64,000 nt of DNA from assembly GCF_020097835.1 (NCBI RefSeq), contig NZ_CP083667.1:62001-126000 (forward strand), read 5' to 3'. Below the pieces are notes generated by a model. It made no database searches and was not told the DNA's origin. It saw only the letters and a list, made by a program, of their open reading frames with translations. A program made the translations under genes and the position numbers. The DNA comes from Haloprofundus halobius. Lineage in GTDB: Archaea > Halobacteriota > Halobacteria > Halobacteriales > Haloferacaceae. Shown in pieces: positions 45,725 to 56,096 of this stretch (its first letter is position 1; each line of letters begins with the position of its first letter).

Positions 45725-47133
45725 CTATTCATTGGGTTCCTCCGAATTGCGGAGTGAAATCCCTGAATAGTAGACTGTTGCTTCCCCATTTGGGTGGCGT
45801 GTCACCCGTTCAAAATCTATCTGATTACTGAGACGACGCCCAAACCAATTCTTCGAATCGACAGTGGCATTATGATTTTTTGCCCACAGTTGGTACCGTT
45901 CATAGACATCCGCTGACTTGACTGCGCTTCCCTCATCGACCACCAAACATTCCTTCGCAAACTGTTCGGTGACGACATTCGGGTCGTCTCTCCAACCCGA
46001 ATCGAGTTCAGGATGAGCCGCATCATTGTTCTCCTGAGATGCAGTTGTCTGTGGGTCGTTCGCAGAGACAAACGATGCCTCAAGAAGTATTTCAAGTGAC
46101 TTGGTGGACCGTCCATCATAGACGACCGGATCACCATCATCACGAAGGATGACGATTGCATAGCTGTCTGTGCCGTATGTCGGATTCGTCAACTCCTCTG
46201 CAGGGATGAACGGCTTGCTGATTTTCACCCACTCTGCCTCGAACGCGTCCTTTGACTCATAGGCGTGAATCTCCCCACGCTCGTAGACGAGATACTCTTC
46301 GACCGGACGATCGTAGCTGTAGGTTGCTGGCACGCGATCTTTCGTCACTTCGTCCCACGTAGAGACACGGAAATGCTCTGTCCCAGTTCCATCTCGGAAG
46401 GCAATCTCGTCTCCATCTTTTACCCACACAGAGCGCTTTGAGTCGTCACTCCCACTTACTGGGCGAACAGCCGTCACGCCACCACGCTCGGTCGCTCCAC
46501 CATTGAACGTGAGTGGGACGTCATGGGTATAGAATCGAGTCTCCCCGTTTGCGAGCTCACGAACCGGGGATGAGAGGACTCGGTCAAGTCGCTCGGCCCA
46601 GTAGGTCTCTGTCTCACCCGGTTGGACGACAAAGAGCGGAACTGTGCTCTCCGCTTGTGCCTTCTGGAGGTTCGTGAGTACCTTCGCTGGGTTTTTCGGG
46701 GTTGTCGTCTCGACCTCGATTACGAACGGCGTTTCGAGGTCCGGATGTGTCGCTCTCGCGTCCGGTTTCTCACACCCATCTTGCGTGAGAACCGAGACGG
46801 TGAATCCTAGGGGCGACAACGCCTGTTCGATCTCCAAGAGAGCATCGTCGTGGTCACCCCCACCGGCGGATTGTACGTCGCCTGTGTCGGGTTCGGCTTC
46901 GGTTTCTCCGGCGTCGGTGAGTCGGACGATGAGTTCGTCGGCGTCGATATCGACCGTGGTATCGAGCAGCCGGGACCGTGTCCGGATTTCTGTGAGTTCC
47001 TCATAGGTCGGTGGCTCTGCTTCGACCTCTGCGAGTGTAGCGGGTGTTTGATACGGACTGCAGACTTCCTCACTAAGTTTCTGCCTTACCGATGTAGCGA
47101 GGCCAAATATCGTCGAATTGCTGGAGACGACAT
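45725..47133 (-). pseudogene. Plasmid-type protein with C-terminal winged helix, probable frameshift near its 5' end
   Basis: From about 47090 leftward the frame reads SVRQKLSEEVCSPYQTPATL ... DTTVDIDADELIVRLTDAGE ... HDDALLEIEQALSPLGFTVS and on to the stop at 45725. It then has QAQAESTVPLFVVQPGETET-like text and a C-terminal part DVYERYQLWAKNHNATVDSK, NWFGRRLSNQIDFERVTRHP, which resembles primase-linked winged helices. No ATG or GTG opens this frame. An ATG at 47133 gives MSSPAIRRYLASLHR and stops at 47088-47090; a single-base shift there would join both parts. Function unknown; it belongs to the replication region. A TTG at 46837 is an alternative internal start. Confidence 0.6.
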
Positions 47134-47327
47134 CGAGGACGCCGGAACGGGCGTCTGAGTTACGGGTCAGACACCCGGAGCAGAATATCTGAAAACGTCA
47201 GTTCGACTGCTCGTTAATCCTCGGCAGTACAACAGCAAAAGCGGGCTTACCGACGCCCGCTATTACCACGGTGGATCCTTCCGCAGGAATGTATGCTGAA
47301 CTTCTTCCGAGTCGAGAAAGGAGAGAC

Positions 47328-47390
47328 TCCTCTATCGATTTGTTGTGGGAGAAACCACCAATCGCCAGAGACACACCCCTATCGATTTGT
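47328..47390 (+). repeat. Origin-type repeats downstream of orc
   Basis: CCTCTATCGATTTGTT (47328-47343) and CCCCTATCGATTTGTT (47375-47390) are in the same orientation as the repeats upstream of the gene. They lie just after the orc stop at 47403 in transcription terms, so the gene has origin-type repeats on both sides. Confidence 0.8.
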
Positions 47391-47402
47391 TCCGAGAAGG
47401 AG

Positions 47403-48725
47403 TTATTGATTGATCTGAGCCTTCACGACTGTCTGTAGTTCGTCCACGTGGACGTCCTTCAGTCGCGAATCTTCCCGAAGTGTCTCGATGATGGTGTTCG
47501 GATTCTCTCCAAACGTAAACTCGAGGTAGCTTCCCGAGTGTGGCCCCTGGCTTTTCCGCTCTGTCTCGACCAAGGAATACGTCGTGAGCTCCTTCATCTT
47601 GTTCACGTACGTCTCCTGGTGATACTGATCTGCATCGAGTGTCCCCGTCAGATACTGATACACGCGGTAGCCGAGCGGACTTTTCGCTGCCCCCCCGGTC
47701 TCCCGGGCAACGGCAGCAGTCGCGAAGAGACAGAGCTTCTTCTGGGTACTAATCCCACGAGTCACTTCGAGTACGCGGTTCTTCTCGACTTTGTCTTGGG
47801 CCTCTCGAATGTGCTCTTCGCGAACCTGGTCCACATTTGCTTTTTCAGCGATTGATCCTGCTGTTCGCATGAGGTCGATTGCCTTCCGTGCGTCCCCGTT
47901 CGTTTGGGCGGCGAACGCTGCTGCTAGTGGGATGACATCGCTACTGAGTGCACCCTCGTGGAAGGCATCTTCGCGGGCCCACAGAATTTCTCGGAGCTGG
48001 TTGGCGTCGTAGTCGCTGAAGTGGACGTCCTCGGGCGTAAACGAACTGAGTGCTCGACTGCCAACGTTCTCCATCATCTTCGTGTCGTTGGTGATGGCGG
48101 TCACCGAAACCTGGGCGGTAATCTCATCCGTACTGCCAGCACGAGACAACTGGTAAAGAAGACGAGAGAAGGCCGGTTCGTCCATATCTCGGCGGCCAAC
48201 AAGCATATCGAGTTCGTCGAGGATGAAGACGACTGTGTCGTAGTGCTCGTTGATTAGACGATAGAGTTCTCGCCATTTCTTCTTGTTTGGGATGCCGTGT
48301 TCTGGAACCTCGACGGTTGTTCCGACGTCGTTGGCGACTTTGCGGGCTAACTCATAGACAGCTGAGCCGAGAGTCCCGATGTTCTGGCAGTTCATCTGGA
48401 TTACGCCGAATCTAATATCACGGCTTTCGCAGAGTTCGACGATGTTCGTACAGACGGCGTTGATGATGAGTGACTTCCCGGTCCCTGATGGGCCATAGAG
48501 GAAGAGATTCGGGGGACGTTCGTTTCTGATCGCGACGCGAAGATGCTGGGTAATGTCCGTAAGTTGGGAGTCGCGACCGACGATACGTTCCTCGTCGACG
48601 ATCTCGTTCGGTTCGAGAAGAGATCGGTTCTTGATGAGGCTCGCGGCTTCTTCCTGCTCGAGGATGAGATCTTTAATAGAACTCGTGGACTCGGGTGTTT
48701 CCTCGGGACCAGGATCCGTGGGCAT
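47403..48725 (-). CDS. orc: Orc1/Cdc6 replication initiator
   Basis: The protein is 440 residues from the ATG at 48725 (MPTDPGPEETPESTSSIKDL). AAA+ features: Walker A LFLYGPSGTGKSLIINAVCT, Walker B VVFILDELDMLVG, sensor 1 VSVTAITND, sensor 2 region with TNGDARKAIDLMRTAGSIAE. A C-terminal winged helix (LGYRVYQYLTGTLDADQYHQ, ETYVNKMKELTTYSLVETER) binds origin repeats. Archaeal Orc1/Cdc6 binds its cognate repeats, melts the AT-rich core and recruits MCM. The specific repeat family (CCCCTATCGATTTGTT) lies upstream and downstream, so gene and origin are a matched pair. It probably drives replication of this replicon. Confidence 0.95.
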   Translation of the reverse strand: MPTDPGPEETPESTSSIKDLILEQEEAASLIKNRSLLEPNEIVDEERIVGRDSQLTDITQHLRVAIRNERPPNLFLYGPSGTGKSLIINAVCTNIVELCESRDIRFGVIQMNCQNIGTLGSAVYELARKVANDVGTTVEVPEHGIPNKKKWRELYRLINEHYDTVVFILDELDMLVGRRDMDEPAFSRLLYQLSRAGSTDEITAQVSVTAITNDTKMMENVGSRALSSFTPEDVHFSDYDANQLREILWAREDAFHEGALSSDVIPLAAAFAAQTNGDARKAIDLMRTAGSIAEKANVDQVREEHIREAQDKVEKNRVLEVTRGISTQKKLCLFATAAVARETGGAAKSPLGYRVYQYLTGTLDADQYHQETYVNKMKELTTYSLVETERKSQGPHSGSYLEFTFGENPNTIIETLREDSRLKDVHVDELQTVVKAQINQ

Positions 48726-48759
48726 ACCCCACCCCACTCTATCAGGATACTAAAAGATT

Positions 48760-49570
48760 CCCCTGTCGATTTCTTTTTTCCCTCTACGAGGCTCAGAGGC
48801 AGAGAATCAAAGAGTTCTAGTGTTTTGCTCGTAGACCCCCGACGATTTGTTCGGGAGGATTTCGTGGCACGATATCGAGAGGGACGAAGAACACCCTCTC
48901 ACCCCTATCGATTTGTTCTGGCCACAAAGGATGGGTGGGGGTGACTCGATTCCGATTACGTTGTTACTACCTCTAGACCGAGAACTCCATTGAATCGGTT
49001 GTTGTTCTCTATCTCTTCTTCTTTCTTCTAGTTCTAACACTAGCCTAGATAGAGTAGACACACTCCTATCGATTTGTTCTAACTAACCGATGTCGTCCGA
49101 TTTGCTTCTGTATACTCACTTAAACAGGTGTCTTTAGCGTGGATACGAATGGTCTCAATTTCTCCGATATAAGTTCTTAGACACCAATCTAAATTTGTCC
49201 GGTCTCCCCTATCGATTTGTTCGATATCAACGCCGCCTCCCGGAAACCGATAAAATAGTAATTTAAACGAGGGGAATTACGCCAGGAGGTCCCCAGCAGC
49301 GAGACATCCAATTACTTCCATTGGTCCAAAACTCGTCCTGTGGTGCTCTTTCGTACGGGAACAAATCGATAGGGGGTGAGAGAGTGGTTCCAGAGTCGGT
49401 ACCACAATATAGAGCCCAGTTATCAACTGATATCTTCTCATTAGCAGATTCACGTCGTATCTCAGGGTGTTTCGGGTGAGTCACCATCCTCCTTGGAGGC
49501 ATTTCTCCGAACAAATCGATAGGGGTGACTCTGTGTCTGCACGTGGTTTCGCAAAACAAGTCGATAGGGG
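48760..49570. other. Replication origin with inverted iterons and AT-rich core
   Basis: On the plus strand CCCCTATCGATTTGTT or close variants lie at 48760-48775 (weak), 48836-48851 (weak), 48902-48917, 49063-49078 and 49206-49221. In reverse, AACAAATCGATAGGGG lies at 49360-49375, 49510-49525 and (one mismatch) 49555-49570. The inward-facing sets flank AT-rich stretches (about 49000-49060, 49080-49200, 49240-49270). This is the usual haloarchaeal origin plan: Orc-specific repeats in inverted orientation around an unwinding region next to the orc gene. No coding frame is seen. Confidence 0.85.
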
Positions 49571-49660
49571 TGAGCCTCCCCATCCAGTCAATCAGAATAC
49601 GAGCAACGGAATCTACAGAAGAAACAAGGCGAGTGCCTCGGAGCTTGACCCCGAGAAGGT

Positions 49661-50503
49661 TCACTCGGCAGCGCTAGTTTCCAAACCCTGTTCTTCGGCT
49701 ATTAGCTCGACAAGGTCCGCTCTGGTGAGCGGATCGATCTCAACACGAGTCCCTTCGGCGGTATAGAAAATACCTGCAGCCACATCTCGGCCAGGGAACA
49801 ATTCAGCCAACACATGATAGTACACGCTGAGTTGCTTCCGATACTCATCCTCAGCGTGCCGTCCGAGATCTGTCTTGAAGTCGATGATTTCGACGGTATC
49901 GGGACGAATGTGAACGAGGTCGACGATTCCTGAGATGGTGACCTGTTCGCCATCGACGGTGAGCGGGAGATAGGCGTCCTCCTCGACTCGGAATTTTCCA
50001 TCGAGGGAGTCCAGGAACGACTTGATGTGACGCTCGTCGTCGTTCGAGGGTTCGACGTACCCCTCCAGTACGTACCGCTCAGCGAATTCGTGGGTTTGCG
50101 TTCCGAACGCGGTCCCTCTTCTGTCGTCGACGTCCTCGAACACATCGTCGCGCATGAGCGTGTGCGGCGAGTGTCCGACCGGGCCGTCCGGCGTCGGCAC
50201 AGCAATCTGCAAGTGTGCCTGTGTCGCCTCGTCGATATCGTCTTCCTGAACGTTGGGTTCTAGTTCCTCGAGGTCGACCGGGAACTCTTCAATGAACGTG
50301 TTCGGGCTCTCGCCTGCAGCGAACACGAGGTGGTTCTCTGCCCGCGTCATCGCGACGTAGAGCAAGCGTCGTTCCTCATCGTATCCACGCGGCAGGCACT
50401 TCCGGAGGATGTCACTCCGCCAGTTGTCGTGAATGTGGGGATATCCGTGGTCGCCGGCGTAGAGTTTCCGCTGGCGTATCCCGATCGGATCGTCGCCATG
50501 TAG
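49661..50503 (-). pseudogene. UvrD/RecB-like helicase-nuclease, C-terminal part
   Basis: Leftward from about 50503: DDPIGIRQRKLYAGDHGYPH, then helicase motif VI YDEERRLLYVAMTRAENHLV, then a PD-(D/E)XK nuclease domain of AddB/RecB type: RGTAFGTQTHEFAERYVLEG, VDGEQVTISGIVDLVHIRPD and TVEIIDFKTDLGRHAEDEYR with the DFKT acidic/Lys pair. Helicase motifs I-V, expected upstream, are missing: the frame instead runs into unrelated sequence next to the hutH stop (50566). The parent enzyme would process DNA ends. The break coincides with the change to GC-rich DNA at about 50.5 kb. Confidence 0.8.
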
Positions 50504-50565
50504 ACGTTCGCCGGGAACACGGCGAGCAGTAACGCGATGAGTTCCCACGCTGAGAGAGAGACTGC

Positions 50566-52140
50566 TCACGTGAGTTTCGTATCGAGCGCTGCCTCCACAT
50601 TTTCGAGCAAGATGTCGGAACGAAGAAGCTCCGCCATTACCTCTATATCTCGGTGAATCGGCCGGTCGTCGTCGAGGCGCGCGAGATGCTCCCGAACCGT
50701 CTCGTAGGCGGCTTCAGTTCCGACGCCCGGCGTCTGTCCCTCGACGAAATCGAGCGCCTGCGCACCACAGGCCAGTTCGACTCCGACGACGCACAGCGTC
50801 GATTCGACGACTTCACGAGCGACGTACGCGCTTTGGGCGCTCATGCTGACGTGGTCTTCCTGATTCCCGCTGACGGGGATGTTGTCCGTCGACGGCCGCC
50901 CGTGTGATCGGTTCGTGCTCACGAGGTCGGCAGCTGTGTACTGCGCAATCATGTACCCCGAACGAAGTCCGCTCCCCGCAGTCAGGAACGGCGGGAGGTG
51001 CTCCTCTTGGATGTTGGGATTGAGCATCCGGTCGATTCGGCGCTCCGAGATCGAAGCCAGTTCCGAAAGGCCGCTCGTGACGTAATCGAGACGGAGCGCG
51101 AGTGGCTGACCGTGGAAGTTTCCACCGGAGAGCACAGCGGCCTCAGTCGTACCGCTGGCTCGCTCGTCGGCTTCGTCGGCGGCGAACACGAGCGGATTGT
51201 CAGTCGCGCTGTTGAGTTCCGTCTCGACTGCCCCTCGGAGATGCCGAATGGAATCTCGGACTGCCCCATGAACCTGCGGCAGACAGCGAATCGAGTACGC
51301 GTCCTGCACTCGGTCGCAGTTGCGGTGCGACTCGACGATTTCGGAGTCCCGAGTGAGTCGACGAACGTTCTTCGCACTCTCGGCTTGCCCTCGGTGTGGG
51401 CGAACGCGTTGGATACTGGAGTGCGAACTCGCCGTCGTCCCCATCGTCGCCTCGGTGGTCATCGCACCGGCAATATCGGCAGCACGCATCGCTCGTTCGG
51501 CGTCACAGACCACGAGCGAGGCCAGTCCGACGGTCAGTTGCGTCCCGTTGATGAGCGCCAGCCCCTCCTTCGCGCGGAGCGTCACCGGTTCGAGGTCTTG
51601 CCGTCTCAGAGCCTCGTCGCCGGGCAGCCGTTCCCCGTCCACGATGGCTTCACCCTCGCCGATCACGACGAGCGCGAGGTGCGCCAACGGTGCGAGGTCA
51701 CCGCTGGCACCCAAACTGCCCTTGGCCTTCACGACAGGGTGAACGCCCTCGTTCAGCATCCCCACGAGGACGTCGACGATTCGCTCACGGACGCCGCTGT
51801 ACCCTTTCACCAGCGCGTTTAGTCGGGTGACGAGCATCGCCCGAACCTCCTCGTCGTCGAGTTCGCGGCCGGTCCCGGCCGCGTGACTCCGGACGAGGTT
51901 CTGTTGGAGCGTCTCGATATCGTCTCTGGGAATGCGCTCCTGCACGAGTTCGCCGAAGCCGGTGTTCACGCCGTAGACGGCCTGCCCGGATTCGACGATG
52001 TCGACGATGCGTTCGCGTGACTCGCGAACTCGCTCGCGGGCGCTCTCGGTGACTCGGACGCGCGCTCCTTCCCGTGCGACGCGTTCGACGGCCTCCGGTG
52101 TGAGGGATTCACCGTCGACGACGACGGCGTCGTCAGTCAC
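50566..52140 (-). CDS. hutH: Histidine ammonia-lyase
   Basis: The protein is 524 residues from a GTG at 52140 that overlaps the hutI stop by 8 nt. It carries the MIO-forming Ala-Ser-Gly in KGSLGASGDLAPLAHLALV, together with YGVNTGFGELVQERIP, INGTQLTVGLASLVV, LSGGNFHGQPLALRLDYV and QEDHVSMSAQSAYVA. The enzyme removes ammonia from L-histidine to give urocanate, the first step of histidine catabolism, in the cytosol as a tetramer. It is the last gene of the hut operon, leftward. Its length and all conserved blocks are normal. The GTG start is preferred because an upstream extension is read in the hutI frame. Confidence 0.97.
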   Translation of the reverse strand: MTDDAVVVDGESLTPEAVERVAREGARVRVTESARERVRESRERIVDIVESGQAVYGVNTGFGELVQERIPRDDIETLQQNLVRSHAAGTGRELDDEEVRAMLVTRLNALVKGYSGVRERIVDVLVGMLNEGVHPVVKAKGSLGASGDLAPLAHLALVVIGEGEAIVDGERLPGDEALRRQDLEPVTLRAKEGLALINGTQLTVGLASLVVCDAERAMRAADIAGAMTTEATMGTTASSHSSIQRVRPHRGQAESAKNVRRLTRDSEIVESHRNCDRVQDAYSIRCLPQVHGAVRDSIRHLRGAVETELNSATDNPLVFAADEADERASGTTEAAVLSGGNFHGQPLALRLDYVTSGLSELASISERRIDRMLNPNIQEEHLPPFLTAGSGLRSGYMIAQYTAADLVSTNRSHGRPSTDNIPVSGNQEDHVSMSAQSAYVAREVVESTLCVVGVELACGAQALDFVEGQTPGVGTEAAYETVREHLARLDDDRPIHRDIEVMAELLRSDILLENVEAALDTKLT

Positions 52141-53350
52141 GGTGGACCACCTCCCCGCCCTTGACGACCGTCTCGACGTTCCGCACGCCGAAGTTGTACG
52201 GGAGGTGCTCGTAGCCGGGCACGTCGGCGACGACCAGGTCGCCGGGCGAACCCACCTGGAGCGTGCCCGTACCGTCCGTTCGGTCGAGGGCCGCGGCGGC
52301 CGTCTTCGTCGCCGCGCGGATGGCCGAAGCGGGCGACAGTCGCATGCCGTTGCAGGCGAGTTCGATTGCGAACTCCATACTCTGTGAGAAGCAGTTCGGG
52401 TTACAGTCGGTCGCAATCGCGACCGGGATGTCTGCTTCCTCGAAGGCGGTCGCGTCGGCGTAGTCGGTCGCAAGCGCGAACGCCGTTCCCGGTAGCAGAA
52501 CTGGCGTCACCGCCGAGTCGCCGAGCGTCTCGATATCTTCCGCTGTCGACTGCAGAAGGTGGTCTGCACTCGTGGCACCGAGTTCAGCCGCCAACCCTGC
52601 GCCGCCGAGTCGCTCGAACTCGTCGGCGTGAATCTTCGTTTTTAACCCGTGTTCTCGCCCTGCTTCGAGGACCCGGCGAGACTGGTCGACCGAGAAGACG
52701 CCCGCCTCACAGAAGACGTCGCAGAACTCGGCGAGGTCGCGCTCGGCGACTGCGGGTAACTGTTCCTCGACGACGTGGTCGACGTAGCTGTCGGCGTCCA
52801 TCCCTTCTGGAACCGCATGCGCACCCATGAACGTCGAGACGACGTCTATCGCGTGGCGGTCGTCCGCTTCGGCGATGGCTCCGAGCATCTTCACCTCGGT
52901 TTCTACGTCGAGGCCGTAGCCGGACTTCACCTCGACTGTCGCCGTCCCGTGAGCGAGCATGACGTCGAGTTGCTGGAGCAGGTTCGCCACGAGTTCGTCG
53001 CGAGTGGCTTCGCGCACCGCTCGGACGGTTCGCAAGATGCCGCCTCCCTCCGCAAGAATCTCCTGGTAGGTCGTACCCCGCAATTTCGCGGTGAACTCGT
53101 CGGCGCGGTCACCCGCGAACAGCGCGTGTGTATGCGGATCAACGAAGCCCGGTAACACCGTCGCTCCGGAGGCGTCGATGGCCGTCACCGCATTCTCTGG
53201 AGGGTACTCTCGAACGATATCGTCGGTCGGCCCGCGCGCGACGACCGTTCCGTCGTCGATGGCCACGGCACCGTCACGAATCGTCTCCAGTTCGGCGTCG
53301 TCGGTCGGCGTCGCGACCTGCGATGCGTTGTAGACGACGAGGTCGGTCAC
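52133..53350 (-). CDS. hutI: Imidazolonepropionase
   Basis: The protein is 405 residues from a GTG at 53350 overlapping the hutG stop (GTGA). Amidohydrolase metal and substrate residues: [20 protein letters not shown] (HxH), [20 protein letters not shown] (the Lys/Tyr-Gly segment), [10 protein letters not shown] (His, Glu), [10 protein letters not shown] and [16 protein letters not shown] (Asp). It hydrolyses 4-imidazolone-5-propanoate to N-formimino-L-glutamate, step three of the pathway. The family uses Zn or Fe. Length is standard. Its stop overlaps the hutH GTG. Confidence 0.96.
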   Translation of the reverse strand: MTDLVVYNASQVATPTDDAELETIRDGAVAIDDGTVVARGPTDDIVREYPPENAVTAIDASGATVLPGFVDPHTHALFAGDRADEFTAKLRGTTYQEILAEGGGILRTVRAVREATRDELVANLLQQLDVMLAHGTATVEVKSGYGLDVETEVKMLGAIAEADDRHAIDVVSTFMGAHAVPEGMDADSYVDHVVEEQLPAVAERDLAEFCDVFCEAGVFSVDQSRRVLEAGREHGLKTKIHADEFERLGGAGLAAELGATSADHLLQSTAEDIETLGDSAVTPVLLPGTAFALATDYADATAFEEADIPVAIATDCNPNCFSQSMEFAIELACNGMRLSPASAIRAATKTAAAALDRTDGTGTLQVGSPGDLVVADVPGYEHLPYNFGVRNVETVVKGGEVVHRD

Positions 53351-54267
53351 GCAGACCACCCCGCGAGGAAGTGTGCAATCGTCCGGGCGGCGGCATCGAC
53401 AGTTCGTCCCTCGGCGTCGAGCGGCGGGGCACACTCGACGACTTCGAAGCCCGCAAGTCGTTCGTCGGCGGCGACGAGGCGGACGAGTTGGAATAACTCG
53501 CGCGGCAGTAGACCACCGGGCGTTGGGGCGCTGCAGCCACAGTACGTCGCATCGAGGACGTCGATATCGACGCTGCAGTAGAGGTGGTCGACCGAGTCCA
53601 GTCCCGAGAGCGCTCGATCGACGGCCGCAACGAGGTCGTCTGAGACCTCTGCTGTCGTTACGACAGTTCCGCCGTTCTCGCGGACGTAGTCGTGATACGT
53701 CGAACTCGTCTCGAAATGTCGAGCGCCGATACAGGCGTAGGCGTCGAGTCCCGCTTCGTGTAACTGTCGATACGGCGTCCCGCTCGTCGGACCGTCTCGG
53801 GCCGCTCGAACGTCGAGATGGGCATCGACGTTGAGGACACCGACGCTCCCCTGTTCGAGCAACGGCGCGACGTTCGGGACGGTGAGCGAGTTATCGCCGC
53901 CGAGGAACACGGGAAGCGCGTCGAGCGCGTGCACGGACGTTGTGGTTTCTCGAATCGTCTCCTGTACTTCCGCGACCGCTTCTGTCTCTGCAGGTATCTC
54001 CACGTCGCCGAGGTCGGCGATACCGTCGACGGGCCCCACGTCGAAGTGATGCGTCTTCACCGCCGCCAGCGCGTCTCTGATAGCCGACGGCCCCTCCGCG
54101 GCACCCCGTCGGGAGATAACCCCGCCGTCGTACGGTTCGCCGACGAGAACGACGTCGTACCCGTTTGCGCTTTCGAGGTCCGCGCTCTCGACGATGTCGC
54201 CGAACTGTTCGTCCATCGGGTCCGACGACGTGCCCTCCCAAGCGACCGGTTCGGTGAGCGTGCTCAT
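53347..54267 (-). CDS. hutG: Formimidoylglutamase (agmatinase/arginase family)
   Basis: The protein is 306 residues from the ATG at 54267, which overlaps the hutU stop (ATGA). Binuclear manganese ligands are present: [13 protein letters not shown] (where arginases have GGDHS), [12 protein letters not shown] and [14 protein letters not shown]. The usual His in GGDH is Asn here, which leaves the second metal ligand set altered; many haloarchaeal hutG proteins should be compared. It turns N-formimino-L-glutamate into glutamate and formamide, the last step. The third hut enzyme in reading order. Confidence 0.93.
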   Translation of the reverse strand: MSTLTEPVAWEGTSSDPMDEQFGDIVESADLESANGYDVVLVGEPYDGGVISRRGAAEGPSAIRDALAAVKTHHFDVGPVDGIADLGDVEIPAETEAVAEVQETIRETTTSVHALDALPVFLGGDNSLTVPNVAPLLEQGSVGVLNVDAHLDVRAARDGPTSGTPYRQLHEAGLDAYACIGARHFETSSTYHDYVRENGGTVVTTAEVSDDLVAAVDRALSGLDSVDHLYCSVDIDVLDATYCGCSAPTPGGLLPRELFQLVRLVAADERLAGFEVVECAPPLDAEGRTVDAAARTIAHFLAGWSA

Positions 54268-56009
54268 TGGTCCTCCCGCATCGGGATGTGGACGCCCGAC
54301 GCCGTCGCCTCCTCCAGTGCATCTTCGTATCCGGCGTCGACGTGGCGAACGATACCCATCCCGGGGTCCGTCGTGAAGACGCGTTCGGCCTTCTCGGCGG
54401 CGAGGTCGGAGCCGTCGAGGACGACGTGGTTGTTGGCGTGTAGCGAGTTCCCGATGCCGACGCCGCCGCCGTCGTGGACGCTCACGATGTCGGCACCCGC
54501 CGCGCAGTTGAGCAAGGCGTTGAGAATCGGCCAGTCCGCAATCGCGTCGGAGCCGTCGCGCATCGCTTCGGTCTCACGGTTCGGGCTAGCGACGCTCCCG
54601 GCGTCTAAGTGGTCGCGCGTGACGACGACCGGCGCTGCAATCTCGCCATCGGCGACGAGTTCGTTGATTCGGAGTGCGAACCGTGCACGCTCGGTCAGAC
54701 CCTCCTCGTCGGTTTCGTATCCGAGCCAACAGACGCGACTCGGCAGTCCCTGAAACGAGACCTGCTCCTGTGCGAGGGCTATCCAGCGGTGCAGCATCTC
54801 CTTCTCGGGAAACAGTTCCGTCACCGCTCGGTCGGTCCGGTGGATGTCCGCTTCCTCCCCGGAGAGCGCGACCCAGCGGAACGGCCCTTTCCCGCGGCAG
54901 AACAGCGGCCGGATGTACGCCGGGACGAACCCCGGGAAATCGAACGCGTTCGCCATTCCTCGGTGGGTCTGGACCTGTCCCCGGATGTTGTTCCCGTACT
55001 CGAAGGCCACCGCCCCGCGCTCCTGCATAGCGAGGATGCCTTCGACGTGTCGTTGCATCGTGTCGAGGCTCGCTTCGACGTACCGTTCGGGGTCCTCTTC
55101 GCGGAGCCTGTCGGCTTCTTCGACGGTGTAACCCGCCGGGTAGTACCCTTCCAGTTCGTCGTGGGCGCTCGTCTGGTCGGTGACGAGGTCGGGGACGAAC
55201 TCGCGTTCGAGCAGTCCGTCGAACATCTCCGCGGCGTTCATGTGGAGCCCGATAGAGAGCGGTTCACCGTTTTCGGCGGCCGTCTCGGCTAGTTCGATGG
55301 CCTCGTCGAGGCCGTCGGTTTTCTCCATACAGTAACCGGTCTCGAGCCGTCGGTCGATTCGACCTTCGTCGACTTCGGCCGCGAGACAGACACCGTGGTT
55401 CATCGTCACCGCCAGCGGTTGCGCTCCGCCCATCCCACCCAGGCCGGCGGTGACCGTAATCGTCCCTCGAAGCCCCTCGTGGTCGGGGAAGTGTTGCCGG
55501 GCCGCTTCGGCCAGCGTCTCGAACGTCCCCTGGATGATTCCCTGCGTGCCGATGTAGGCCCACGACCCGGCGGTCATCTGCCCGTACATGATGAGGCCCT
55601 TCGATTCGAGTTCGTGGAACTGCTCCCAGTTGTCCCAGGCACCGACGAGATTCGAGTTCGCAATCAGCACTCGCGGCGCGCGCTCGTGGGTCGCGAATCG
55701 GCCGACCGGTTTCCCCGACTGGACGAGCAACGTCTCGTCGTCGGCGAGCGTCCGGAGCTCAGAGAGGATGCTGTCGTACGCGTCCCAACTGCGGGCCGCT
55801 CGGCCGGTGCCGCCGTACACCACGAGTTTCTCCGGTTTCTCTCCGACCTCCGGGTCGAGGTTGTTGTTGAGCATGCGGAGGGCGGCCTCCTGTCGCCACC
55901 CCTCGCACTCGATTTCGGTGCCCGTCGGCGACCCCTGGTAGTCAAGCCATTGCGCCGATGGCGCGCCGATGTCGTCCGTCGGTTCGTTTTCGGGATGTTG
56001 TTCGGCCAT
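54264..56009 (-). CDS. hutU: Urocanate hydratase
   Basis: The protein is 581 residues from the ATG at 56009 ([20 protein letters not shown]). Conserved urocanase blocks: [80 protein letters not shown] and [20 protein letters not shown]. The NAD+-binding glycine stretch is [20 protein letters not shown]. It adds water to urocanate to give imidazolonepropionate, using NAD+ as electrophile. First gene of the operon hutU-hutG-hutI-hutH, with every junction overlapping. An 87-nt gap separates it from a divergent regulator gene. Confidence 0.97.
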   Translation of the reverse strand: MAEQHPENEPTDDIGAPSAQWLDYQGSPTGTEIECEGWRQEAALRMLNNNLDPEVGEKPEKLVVYGGTGRAARSWDAYDSILSELRTLADDETLLVQSGKPVGRFATHERAPRVLIANSNLVGAWDNWEQFHELESKGLIMYGQMTAGSWAYIGTQGIIQGTFETLAEAARQHFPDHEGLRGTITVTAGLGGMGGAQPLAVTMNHGVCLAAEVDEGRIDRRLETGYCMEKTDGLDEAIELAETAAENGEPLSIGLHMNAAEMFDGLLEREFVPDLVTDQTSAHDELEGYYPAGYTVEEADRLREEDPERYVEASLDTMQRHVEGILAMQERGAVAFEYGNNIRGQVQTHRGMANAFDFPGFVPAYIRPLFCRGKGPFRWVALSGEEADIHRTDRAVTELFPEKEMLHRWIALAQEQVSFQGLPSRVCWLGYETDEEGLTERARFALRINELVADGEIAAPVVVTRDHLDAGSVASPNRETEAMRDGSDAIADWPILNALLNCAAGADIVSVHDGGGVGIGNSLHANNHVVLDGSDLAAEKAERVFTTDPGMGIVRHVDAGYEDALEEATASGVHIPMREDQ

Positions 56010-56096
56010 GCGTACATATACCACAGGCGAGCAGACCCATAGTTTGGGCTATCCATGCGGAAAGGGTTTTAAATATTGAACTGCGAGTGCGAGACG
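56010..56096. promoter_or_regulatory. Divergent promoter region of hut operon and HTH_10 gene
   Basis: The 87 nt hold TTTAAATATT (56069-56078) about 19-28 nt before the HTH_10 ATG, a TATA-like box for the regulator, and ACATATACC (56013-56021) close to hutU. Both transcripts are likely to be leaderless or have short leaders. No clear palindrome was seen. Confidence 0.5.

Noticed and set aside
48760-49570. CRISPR-like repeat run at CCCCTATCGATTTGTT
   Set aside because: Spacing is irregular, orientation inverts, and an orc gene is adjacent; this is an origin.
49263-49664. Leftward 133-codon frame containing repeated PIDLF phrases
   Set aside because: The phrases are translations of the origin repeats, not a protein.
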